The notes under the pieces: model-generated | The model's database searches: none | What the model was told of the DNA's origin: nothing | What the model saw: the letters and a program-made list of their open reading frames with translations, nothing else | Part shown: piece by piece, positions 1-5,387 of the stretch | Position numbering within the stretch: position 1 is the stretch's first letter | How the letters are laid out: each line of letters begins with the position of its first letter | Made by a program: the position numbers and the translations under genes | DNA from: Solirubrobacterales bacterium | Lineage (GTDB): Bacteria; Actinomycetota; Thermoleophilia; Solirubrobacterales; Solirubrobacteraceae | Assembly (NCBI GenBank): GCA_013696535.1 | Contig: JACCYI010000148.1 | Coordinates: forward strand, 1-5,387 | Reading direction: 5' to 3' | Length of the DNA: 5,387 bases

Positions 1-42
1 GTCTCGTCCTGGAGGTCTTGGGCGCCGTCCATCTCGCGAAGG
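1..42. other. Window edge: unresolved, possible start of a gene downstream of chrA
   Basis: These 42 bases lie beyond the chrA stop codon. On the minus strand an ATG at 32 opens a reading frame (MDGAQDLQDE) that runs off the left edge with G/C-ending codons in nearly every position, 10 bases after the chrA stop, so it could be the next gene of a chrA operon. It has no convincing Shine-Dalgarno sequence. A plus-strand frame ending in TAG at 44-46 is an equally possible tail of a convergent gene. The piece is too short to choose. Confidence 0.2.
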
Positions 43-1167
43 TTAGTTCGACGGCAGCGGCGCTCCGAGAGCGAGAGCGAGAAGTCCGGCCAGGGCGCCG
101 CCCACCAGGGCGAGGATCGCGGGGCGCTGCGCTGCGAGGGCGAGGGCCGCGACGGCGAGCACCGCGTACTGCCAGGCCTCCTCGATCCCGGCCGCCAGCG
201 GGACCGCCGCACCGAGGATGGCGCCGACGGCGGCCGGCCCAGCGCCGTCGAGGAAGGCGCGCGCCCGTACGCTCGTGCGCAGGCGCTCGAAGCGTCTGCC
301 TCCCATGAGGATGATCAGGAACGAGGGCGAGAAGGCCACCGCGGCGGCGAGCAGCGCTCCCCCGAGCCCCGACGCCGCGTAGCCGACCGCGGCGACGGTC
401 TGGACGACGGGCCCGGGCGTGAGCTGACCGTAGGCCACGGCGTCGACGAACTCCGAGCGCGTCAACCAGCCGTAGGCGTCGACCGCATCGGCCTGCATGA
501 GGGGGATGATCACGTAGCCCCCGCCGTAGGAGAGCGCACCCACCTTGAACGCCATCCAGACGAGGGCGGGAAGCGTTGCCACGTGGGCGGCAGCCGGTTG
601 GTCCCGTGGCCGCCGGCGCACATGCAGCTCGATCAAGCCACAAGCGAGGAGGACGATCACGACGCCCACTCCGGCCAGCACGGTGGCCGCGGCGCCCGCG
701 GCGACGTAGGCAACCGCCCGTGCCAGCCGCGCGCCGCCCAGACCGCCCAGGCTCGAGCCGGCGAGCACGAGTCCCGCCTGCACGACAACGGCCACCACCG
801 CCGCCGCCGCGCCGGCTCCCACTGCCCGGATCCAGCTGGGAGGCTCGTCGGAGAGCGCCACCGCGGCGAGCGCGATCAGCATCACCAGCCCGGGCAGGAT
901 GAAGGCGAGCCCACCGAGCAGCGCCCCGGCGAGGCCGCCGGCCCGTCGTGCGCAGTAGATGGCCAACTGGGTGGACGCCGGGCCGGGAAGCAGGCCACAG
1001 GCGGCGTTGGCGTCCTCGAACTCGCGGGCGCTCATCCACCCCCGCCGCTCGACACAGAGGTCGCGGAGCAGGGCGACATGGACGGGTGGGCCGCCGAAGC
1101 CGACGAACCCGATGCGCCCCCACTCGCGCACCACGACGCTGACTGGGGCGCGCTCCATACTCAACAT
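43..1167 (-). CDS. chrA: Chromate transporter (CHR family), long two-domain ChrA-type membrane protein
   Basis: This is a predicted inner-membrane protein of 374 residues, the usual length for a long-chain CHR protein made of two homologous halves. Characterised relatives export chromate, probably by proton-coupled antiport; the real substrate here is not shown by sequence. Each half carries the family signature. The N-half has FGGP at residues 24-27, followed by LLPGP at 59-63 and a glutamine-containing helix start (STQLA). The C-half repeats this as YGGG at 214-217 and LTPGP at 249-253, followed by VVQT. Between and after the motifs are long Ala/Leu/Val/Gly stretches consistent with about ten membrane segments. 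The start at 1167 (MLSMERAP) is preferred because AGGCGG lies six bases upstream on this strand; an in-frame ATG at 1158 is the alternative. An open extension to 1251 is Ser/Arg-rich and not family-like. It is divergent from rarA, with overlapping start codons. No chromate regulator (ChrB) or other metal gene is visible, so the physiological role could differ from chromate resistance. Confidence 0.9.
   Translation of the reverse strand: MLSMERAPVSVVVREWGRIGFVGFGGPPVHVALLRDLCVERRGWMSAREFEDANAACGLLPGPASTQLAIYCARRAGGLAGALLGGLAFILPGLVMLIALAAVALSDEPPSWIRAVGAGAAAAVVAVVVQAGLVLAGSSLGGLGGARLARAVAYVAAGAAATVLAGVGVVIVLLACGLIELHVRRRPRDQPAAAHVATLPALVWMAFKVGALSYGGGYVIIPLMQADAVDAYGWLTRSEFVDAVAYGQLTPGPVVQTVAAVGYAASGLGGALLAAAVAFSPSFLIILMGGRRFERLRTSVRARAFLDGAGPAAVGAILGAAVPLAAGIEEAWQYAVLAVAALALAAQRPAILALVGGALAGLLALALGAPLPSN
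1156..1161 (+). promoter_or_regulatory. Possible -10 element for a leaderless rarA transcript
   Basis: CATACT matches TATAAT at four of six positions and ends four bases before the first rarA ATG at 1166. rarA has no recognisable Shine-Dalgarno sequence at normal distance. A transcript starting at or next to the ATG, common in actinobacteria, would explain this. There is no recognisable -35 box, and a hexamer like this can occur by chance, so this is a weak proposal. Confidence 0.18.
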
Positions 1168-2494
1168 GATGGACCGCCTGTTCGACGCCGGGGACCCCGG
1201 GCGTGAAGATGCTTCACCCGTTGCTTCTGACGCGCCCTTGGCGGTCCGCATGCGCCCGTCGGCACTCGATGACTTCGTCGGTCAGGCCCACCTGCTGTCG
1301 CCACGCTCGGCGCTGCGGGCGGCGATCGAGTCTGGCCACCCGCACTCCATGATCCTCTTCGGGCCGCCCGGAACCGGGAAGACGACCCTCGCGCGGATGG
1401 TCGCTCGCCACGCCGACGCCGCCTTCGAGGAGCTCTCCGCTGTCCAGGCCGGCTCAAAGGAGGTCCGAGCGTTGCTCGAGCGCGCCCGTGAACGGCGCAC
1501 GGGTGGCGGCGACACCGTCTTCTTCCTCGACGAGATCCACCGCTTCAACAAGGCGCAGCAGGATGCGCTGCTCCCCGCGGTGGAGGATGGGCTGGTCACC
1601 TTGATCGGGGCGACGACCGAGAACCCCTACTTCGAGGTCAACAACGCGCTGCTGTCACGGACGCAGGTCTACGAGCTCCAGGCGCTCGAGGCCGCGGACG
1701 TCGAAGCGCTCCTGCGCCGGGCGCTCGCACGCGAGCTGGTCGACGGCGTCGAAGTCGGCGACGAAGTCTTCGCGTTCCTCGCCGCCCGCTCCGGCGGCGA
1801 CGCCCGGGCGGCGCTCAACGCGCTCGAACTCGCCGTGGAGACCGTCCGGCGCGATGACCGCAGCGTGGTGGAGCTGCCCGACGCCGAGGATGCCATGCAG
1901 CGCAAGGCGGTCCTCTATGACAAGGCGGGCGACCAGCACTACGACTACATCTCGGCCTGGATCAAGTCCACGCGCGGATCGGATCCTGACGCTTCCCTGT
2001 ACTACCTCGCGGCGATGCTCGAGGGCGGTGAGGACGCGCGCTACATCGTGCGACGGATGATCGTCTTCGCCTCCGAGGACGTCGGCAACGCCGACCCGAG
2101 GGCGCTCGAGGTTGCCGTCGCAACTGCAGCCGCCGTCGAGCACGTGGGCCTGCCGGAGTGCCACTTCGCACTCGCCCAGGCGGCCATCTACCTGTCGCTC
2201 GCGCCGAAGTCCGACGCCGCCAAGCGCGCGATCTTCGACGCGCGCGGCCACATCCGCGACGCGGGCGCCGCCACTCCGCCGGGGCCGCTGCGCACGGCCG
2301 CCTATCCCGCCGCGCGCAAGCTCGGACGCGGCCAGGGGTACGAGGATCCTCACCGCTCGGCGGCGCACGTCAACACCCAGGAGCACCTGCCGGAGGGGCT
2401 CGAGGACCTGCGCTTCTACGAGCCCGACGAGCGCGAGGACGACCTCCGCGAGCGTCTCAAGCGCATCCGGGCACAGCGCGAGCGGCCGGAGTAG
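1166..2494 (+). CDS. rarA: RarA/MgsA (WRNIP1-type) AAA+ ATPase, replication-associated recombination protein A
   Basis: RarA is a cytoplasmic AAA+ ATPase, related to clamp-loader subunits, that acts at stalled or gapped replication forks with SSB and RecA. The protein is 442 residues, close to the 447 of E. coli RarA. Seen in order are the N-terminal signature APLAVRMRP followed by FVGQ (residues 23-40), Walker A GPPGTGKTT with Lys72, Walker B FFLDE with Asp122 and Glu123, sensor 1 around GATTENP with Asn153, an SRT arginine-finger region near 165, and the sensor 2 Arg214 in GGDARAALN. The MgsA C-terminal tetramerisation region follows (YDKAGDQHYD, KSTRGSDPDAS, SEDVGNADP), ending with the conserved RFYEP and a charged helical tail. 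Two adjacent ATGs occur, at 1166 and 1169; either fits the family N-terminus (MDxLFD style). A reading-frame extension to 959 lies antisense to chrA and lacks family similarity. It converges on the DUF2236 gene. No truncation or missing catalytic residue was seen. Confidence 0.96.
   Translation: MMDRLFDAGDPGREDASPVASDAPLAVRMRPSALDDFVGQAHLLSPRSALRAAIESGHPHSMILFGPPGTGKTTLARMVARHADAAFEELSAVQAGSKEVRALLERARERRTGGGDTVFFLDEIHRFNKAQQDALLPAVEDGLVTLIGATTENPYFEVNNALLSRTQVYELQALEAADVEALLRRALARELVDGVEVGDEVFAFLAARSGGDARAALNALELAVETVRRDDRSVVELPDAEDAMQRKAVLYDKAGDQHYDYISAWIKSTRGSDPDASLYYLAAMLEGGEDARYIVRRMIVFASEDVGNADPRALEVAVATAAAVEHVGLPECHFALAQAAIYLSLAPKSDAAKRAIFDARGHIRDAGAATPPGPLRTAAYPAARKLGRGQGYEDPHRSAAHVNTQEHLPEGLEDLRFYEPDEREDDLRERLKRIRAQRERPE
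1174..1179 (-). promoter_or_regulatory. Shine-Dalgarno site of chrA
   Basis: Read on the minus strand this is AGGCGG, five of six matches to AGGAGG, with a six-base spacer before the ATG at 1167. It decides for the 1167 start over the downstream in-frame ATG at 1158. The site lies inside the first codons of rarA on the other strand. Confidence 0.5.
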
Positions 2495-2521
2495 CGACCC
2501 CGGGTCAGCCCGCGGACTTCG

Positions 2522-3328
2522 TCACGCAGCGCGGGCGCTGGAGACCAGCCGCAGGCGGTCCGGCAGGACCGGAACCACCAGCCGCTTCACGTACTCCGCC
2601 CCACCGTGCAACGCCACGCTGCGGACCGGATCCCACCGCAGCCCGTAGCCACGCCGGATCCTGGAGGGAAGCAACCCCACCGTGATCTGGTTGGCCAGCT
2701 CGAGCAGCGGCCGGGCCTTGAACGGGACGGGCGGCTTCATCACGATGCGGACCGCCAGCTCGCGAGCCTCGTCCGTGATGAACAGGTCCTCGCCCGTGAG
2801 CATGTCGCGCATGTAGGCGTCGAAGTCCTCGATCGTGTCCGGCATCTCGTGGTCCTCGAGCGCGAAGAGGTTGCCGATCACCTTGTAGTCCTGCCAGTAG
2901 GCGTTGCGCTCGTGGCGGCTCAGGCGGCGGACATACTTCTCGTAAACGAGCAATGAGGAGTCCACGAGCGAGGCCAGGATCCACATGAGCAGCACGGGAT
3001 CGTCGGCCGCGTAGGGCGTGCCGGCTGGAAAGCGCCCGGCGGGCTCGGTGAGCTCTCCGCCCACCCGCTTGTGCATCGCCCGGACCCGGCGCGTGGCACG
3101 GTCGGCGGCCTCGCGCGTGCCGAAGCCGATCGTGTCCATGACCTGCGCCGTGCGGTTCAAGCGCTCGTAGGGCTCGTCGAGCGCGCCCGTGTGGGCGAAG
3201 AACCCGGCGAAGGCGACCGGGTGCGTGGCCTGCATCAGCAGGGCCCGCTGGCCCGAGAGGGCTACCGCGAACTCTCGGTGCACCTGGCGCAGCATCGAAT
3301 CGTCTGTGAAGTATCCGTCTTGTGGCAT
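2522..3328 (-). CDS. Oxygenase MpaB family protein (DUF2236)
   Basis: This 268-residue protein belongs to the DUF2236 family, which includes the fungal mycophenolic-acid cleavage oxygenase MpaB and, more distantly, the haem b-dependent latex-clearing protein Lcp. Actinobacteria carry many copies, mostly of unknown substrate. Family hallmarks are VHRE (residues 16-19), the [12 protein letters not shown] block (26-37), a [14 protein letters not shown] helix near residues 89-102, the [26 protein letters not shown] region, and the later [17 protein letters not shown] segment. His17 and His36 are the most obvious candidates for cofactor or structural roles, but which residue binds haem cannot be settled from sequence. 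Many relatives have WVHAT or WVWAT where this one has WILAS. There is no signal peptide and no clear transmembrane helix, so it is probably cytoplasmic. The ATG at 3328 follows a weak GGAT element. The gene is convergent with rarA and divergent from the precorrin-2 dehydrogenase gene, suggesting a separate transcript. The substrate is unknown. Confidence 0.87.
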   Translation of the reverse strand: MPQDGYFTDDSMLRQVHREFAVALSGQRALLMQATHPVAFAGFFAHTGALDEPYERLNRTAQVMDTIGFGTREAADRATRRVRAMHKRVGGELTEPAGRFPAGTPYAADDPVLLMWILASLVDSSLLVYEKYVRRLSRHERNAYWQDYKVIGNLFALEDHEMPDTIEDFDAYMRDMLTGEDLFITDEARELAVRIVMKPPVPFKARPLLELANQITVGLLPSRIRRGYGLRWDPVRSVALHGGAEYVKRLVVPVLPDRLRLVSSARAA

Positions 3329-3384
3329 GGTCGATCCGTAGTACGAGAGAAGGTTCTACACGGCCCACTACCCTCCAGGAGACC
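3329..3384. promoter_or_regulatory. Divergent intergenic region between the oxygenase and tetrapyrrole operons
   Basis: This 56-base gap separates two divergent start codons and is less G/C-biased than the genes around it, so it should hold promoters for both directions. On the minus strand TAGAAC (plus coordinates 3353-3358) matches four of six -10 bases, but no good -35 partner lies at the usual distance. On the plus strand no hexamer stands out. No clear operator palindrome was found. The short space means the two promoters probably overlap each other or reach into the coding regions. Confidence 0.4.
3377..3381 (+). promoter_or_regulatory. Shine-Dalgarno site of the precorrin-2 dehydrogenase gene
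   Basis: AGGAG lies three bases before the ATG at 3385. Spacing is slightly short, but this is the only good site nearby. It supports starting at 3385 rather than at 3322, which would overlap the divergent gene, or at the internal ATG at 3466. It therefore places the cysteine-rich N-terminus inside the protein. Confidence 0.6.
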
Positions 3385-4128
3385 ATGCCCGCCCAGGCCT
3401 ACGCCGGCAAGGAATGCGTTTGTCAGTTCCGCAAGGGGATCTGCGACCAGACCTGCGTCCAGGGGATGCTCGACACCCCGTTCTACATCGCCTGCCTCAA
3501 GTTGACCGGGCGCCGCTGCGTCGTGGTCGGGGGCGGCGCCATCGGCTTGGAGAAGGTCGAAGGTCTGCTGGCCTGCGACGGCCGCGTGGTCCTCGTTGCG
3601 CCGGAGGCAGACCCCGAGCTGGCCACCCTCGCCGACGAGAAGTCGATCGAGTGGATCCGGCGCCCGTATGTGGCGGGTGATCTCGAGAACACCTTCATGG
3701 CGATCGCCGCCACGAACGACACGGACGTCAACATCGCGGTCTACGACGACGCCGAGCGCCGGGCCATGCTGGTGAATGTCGTCGACGTCCCGCCGCTGTG
3801 CAACTTCATCCTGCCGGCCATCGTCCGCACGGGCCCGCTCGCCATCGCCATCTCCACGGCCGGCGCCTCACCCGCACTGGCCAAGCGCATGAAGCGCCAG
3901 ATAGCGGAGGAGTACGGGGAGCCCTACGCGCGCCTGGCGATCCTGCTCAACGAGGTGCGGGGCTGGGCGAAGGGCACCCTGCCGACCTATCAGGACCGCA
4001 AGGTCTTCTTCGAGGGCATCGTCAACGGAAACCCGGACCCCATCGACCTGCTGCGCGCGGGCGGCGAAGCGCAGGTGCGCGAGGCGATTCGCGACGCCCA
4101 GGCCGCTCACGTTCCCGCCACGGCCTGA
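3385..4128 (+). CDS. Precorrin-2 dehydrogenase (possibly also sirohydrochlorin ferrochelatase), with Cys-rich N-terminal extension
   Basis: This 247-residue cytoplasmic enzyme oxidises precorrin-2 to sirohydrochlorin with NAD+. Bifunctional relatives (yeast Met8p, the N-terminal module of CysG) also insert iron to give siroheme, the cofactor of assimilatory sulfite and nitrite reductases. The Rossmann domain begins near residue 33, with strand and glycine motif VVVGGG (46-51) and the conserved Lys57. AATND follows, then NVVDVP with Asp134, equivalent to the catalytic Asp of CysG/Met8p, then [11 protein letters not shown] with Ser162 at the position of the phosphorylated CysG Ser128. The C-terminal helical region is present. 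No uroporphyrinogen methyltransferase domain is fused. Residues 1-30 are an extra segment with Cys11, Cys13, Cys20 and Cys24; Cys37 and Cys45 follow. Family members usually begin just before the segment at residue 31, so this is an extension. The ATG is chosen from the adjacent AGGAG. It heads a probable operon with ccmA and ccmB. Whether it has chelatase activity cannot be read from sequence. Confidence 0.9.
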   Translation: MPAQAYAGKECVCQFRKGICDQTCVQGMLDTPFYIACLKLTGRRCVVVGGGAIGLEKVEGLLACDGRVVLVAPEADPELATLADEKSIEWIRRPYVAGDLENTFMAIAATNDTDVNIAVYDDAERRAMLVNVVDVPPLCNFILPAIVRTGPLAIAISTAGASPALAKRMKRQIAEEYGEPYARLAILLNEVRGWAKGTLPTYQDRKVFFEGIVNGNPDPIDLLRAGGEAQVREAIRDAQAAHVPATA

Positions 4129-4142
4129 CGGCCCCCGCCGGC

Positions 4143-4832
4143 ATGACCGAGGCCGCGCCGGCCATCGCCCTCGACGGCTTGGAGCGCCGCTACGGCGAGC
4201 GGGCCGCGCTGGCCGGTGTCACCCTCGAGCTGCCGGCCGGAGCGACCCTCGCGGTGTTCGGCGCCAACGGCGCCGGCAAGACGACCTTGCTTCGGATCCT
4301 GGCCACGCTCCTGCGACCACACGCGGGACACGCGCGCGTTCTGGGTGGGACGCTGCCGCGGGATGGCTGGAAGGTGAGGGGCCGGATCGGCCTGCTGGCT
4401 CACGATCCGCTGCTGTACCGCGAGCTCTCCGCCCGCGAGAACCTCTCCTTTCATGCCCGGTTGCACGGCGTCTCGCCGGCTCGGATCGAGACGCTGCTGG
4501 ACGTGGTCGGGCTCGCCGGCCGCGGTGACGACCCGATCCGGACGCTCTCGCGCGGCTTGGCCCAGCGGGTGGCCATCTGCCGAGCCGTGCTCCACGAGCC
4601 CGCCCTGCTGCTGCTCGACGAGCCCTACGCCAACCTCGACCCGGCCGCCGTGGAGGCGGTCTCCCCGCTCGTCGGTCGGGCGAGCGGGTGCACGCGGGTG
4701 ATCATCTCCCACGACGTCGAGGCCGGGCTGGCTGAAGCCGACGTCGTGCTCGGGTTGCGGGACGGAAGGCAGGTGCTGCTCGATGAGCAGGTCGCAATCC
4801 CCACGGACACCGTCCGGGCGCTCTACGGATGA
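4143..4832 (+). CDS. ccmA: CcmA, ATP-binding subunit of the CcmAB haem exporter (cytochrome c maturation)
   Basis: CcmA is the cytoplasmic ATPase that, with CcmB and CcmC, powers release of haem-loaded CcmE during System I cytochrome c maturation. The protein has 229 residues, a normal CcmA length of one nucleotide-binding domain. Seen are Walker A GANGAGKTT (residues 40-48, Lys46), the Q-loop region near LLAHDPLLYRELSARENL, a C-loop LSRGLAQR (135-142) instead of the generic LSGGQ, Walker B LLLLDEP with Asp159 and Glu160, and the H-loop His190 in IISHD. The LSRG-x-x-QR C-loop is typical of CcmA and, with the adjacent ccmB, sets it apart from other small ABC ATPases. The start at 4143 lies 14 bases after the preceding stop, with no strong Shine-Dalgarno sequence, so translation may be coupled. 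The frame is open upstream to 3798, but that part overlaps the dehydrogenase gene and encodes no domain. Its stop codon overlaps the ccmB start. Confidence 0.93.
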   Translation: MTEAAPAIALDGLERRYGERAALAGVTLELPAGATLAVFGANGAGKTTLLRILATLLRPHAGHARVLGGTLPRDGWKVRGRIGLLAHDPLLYRELSARENLSFHARLHGVSPARIETLLDVVGLAGRGDDPIRTLSRGLAQRVAICRAVLHEPALLLLDEPYANLDPAAVEAVSPLVGRASGCTRVIISHDVEAGLAEADVVLGLRDGRQVLLDEQVAIPTDTVRALYG

Positions 4833-5387
4833 GCACCGCGGGGGCCGTCTCCGCCCTGCTCCGCAAGGACGTGCGCCTCGAGCTGCGCACGCGCGAGTCG
4901 GTGCCGGCGATGCTGCTCTTCAGCATCTCGACCTTCGTGATCTTCCGCTTCGGGCTCGATCGCGAGACACTGGAAGGCGATCTGGCCGCCGGCGTGCTCT
5001 GGGTCACCCTGCTGTTGGCGGCCGTGCTCGGCATCAACCGGCTCTTCGTCGCAGAGCGCGAGGAGGGCGGCTTTGACGCCTTCCTGCTGGCGCCCGTGGA
5101 CCGCACCGCGATGCTGTGGGCCAAGGCACTGCTGCTCTTCGCCTTCCTGAGCGCGGTGGAGCTCGTGGCCGTACCCGTCTACAGCGTGCTTCTCCTCGGC
5201 CCTTCCCCCTTCCAGGCGCTGCCGGGCCTTGCCGGCCTCCTGGCTCTGGCCAACGCGGGCATCGCCGTGGTCGGGACGCTGGTGGCGGCGCTCGCCATCC
5301 AGACCCGCGCCCGCGACCTGATCGTGCCGCTGCTCGCCCTGCCACTGCTGCTGCCGATCGTGATCGCCGGCGCACATGCCACGGCGC
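4829..5387 (+). CDS. ccmB: CcmB, membrane subunit of the haem exporter (partial, runs off the right edge)
   Basis: CcmB is the integral membrane partner of CcmA in System I cytochrome c maturation. About 186 residues are visible of a family length near 220, so the C-terminus is missing only because the window ends. The N-terminus ALLRKDVRLELRTRE (residues 9-23) is the classic cytoplasmic CcmB start. Hydrophobic segments follow at about 26-43, 53-70, 95-122, 127-152 and 162-183. The strongest family marker is the cytoplasmic loop NRLFVAEREEGGFDAFLLAP at residues 70-89, continued by VDR. A second conserved stretch is AIQTRARDLIVPLLALPLLLP. The ATG at 4829 overlaps the ccmA stop TGA as ATGA, a sign of translational coupling and fixed subunit ratio. 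No frameshift is seen in the visible part. ccmC or other cytochrome c maturation genes would be expected to the right, outside this window. Confidence 0.93.
   Translation, partial: MSTAGAVSALLRKDVRLELRTRESVPAMLLFSISTFVIFRFGLDRETLEGDLAAGVLWVTLLLAAVLGINRLFVAEREEGGFDAFLLAPVDRTAMLWAKALLLFAFLSAVELVAVPVYSVLLLGPSPFQALPGLAGLLALANAGIAVVGTLVAALAIQTRARDLIVPLLALPLLLPIVIAGAHATA

Noticed and set aside
66..82. Short GAGAGC-like tandem repeat
   Set aside because: It encodes the Leu/Ala-rich C-terminal membrane helix of ChrA and is explained by codon use.
959..1165. In-frame upstream extension of rarA by 69 residues
   Set aside because: It lies antisense to the conserved N-half of chrA, is rich in Arg/Pro/Ser with no RarA similarity, and the family N-terminus (LFD followed by APLAVRMRP) fits a start at 1166 or 1169.
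583..1206. Plus-strand open frame of 207 codons antisense to chrA
   Set aside because: Its composition is rich in His/Gly/Arg/Asp with no domain, as expected for the shadow of a membrane protein gene in high-GC DNA.
1168..1251. In-frame upstream extension of chrA by 28 residues
   Set aside because: It overlaps the start of rarA, has no family similarity, and a good Shine-Dalgarno sequence sits before the ATG at 1167.
1655..2386. Long open frame of 243 codons antisense to rarA
   Set aside because: It mirrors a strongly conserved gene in high-GC DNA where stop codons are rare, and its product shows no recognisable domain.
2495..2521. Possible bidirectional terminator between the rarA and oxygenase stops
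   Set aside because: The only hairpin seen (CGGG, loop TCAG, CCCG at 2501-2512) has a four-base-pair stem and no T-run on either side, too weak to call a terminator.
3322..3384. Upstream start for the precorrin-2 dehydrogenase gene
   Set aside because: It would overlap the oxygenase gene start and lacks a Shine-Dalgarno sequence; AGGAG directly precedes the ATG at 3385.
2505..3386. Second minus-strand open frame of 293 codons covering the oxygenase gene
   Set aside because: The product is Arg/Ala/Gly/His-rich low-complexity sequence in a shifted frame; the 268-residue frame carries all DUF2236 motifs.

Overview
The window is high-GC DNA with tightly packed genes and strong G/C preference at third codon positions. 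It carries six recognisable protein genes and no RNA gene, mobile element, CRISPR array or long repeat. RarA and an MpaB-type (DUF2236) oxygenase with actinobacterial flavour, combined with a CcmAB-type cytochrome c maturation exporter, suggest a deep-branching actinobacterium such as Thermoleophilia/Solirubrobacterales. That placement is inference from protein style and gene content, not from a database search.

Layout from left to right: a two-domain chromate-transporter-family membrane protein (chrA, minus strand) stands head to head with rarA (plus strand), a AAA+ ATPase of stalled replication forks. The two ATG start codons physically overlap in a CATG. rarA converges, with only 27 bases between stops, on a minus-strand MpaB/DUF2236 oxygenase gene. 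That gene is divergent, across a 56-base gap, from a plus-strand set: precorrin-2 dehydrogenase (siroheme branch of tetrapyrrole synthesis), ccmA (ATPase of the haem exporter) and ccmB (its membrane subunit, running off the right edge). The last three are spaced 14 bases apart and then overlap by ATGA, so they look like one operon.

The right half has a tetrapyrrole theme: a precorrin-2 oxidising enzyme co-transcribed with the start of a System I cytochrome c maturation cluster, next to an oxygenase family whose characterised relatives bind haem b. The left half (chrA, rarA) is an ordinary housekeeping/transport pair with an unusually compressed divergent start region.

Nothing here amounts to a clear new system. 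The most notable items are a four-cysteine N-terminal extension on the precorrin-2 dehydrogenase, the overlapping divergent start codons of chrA and rarA, and the coupling of siroheme-branch and cytochrome c maturation genes.
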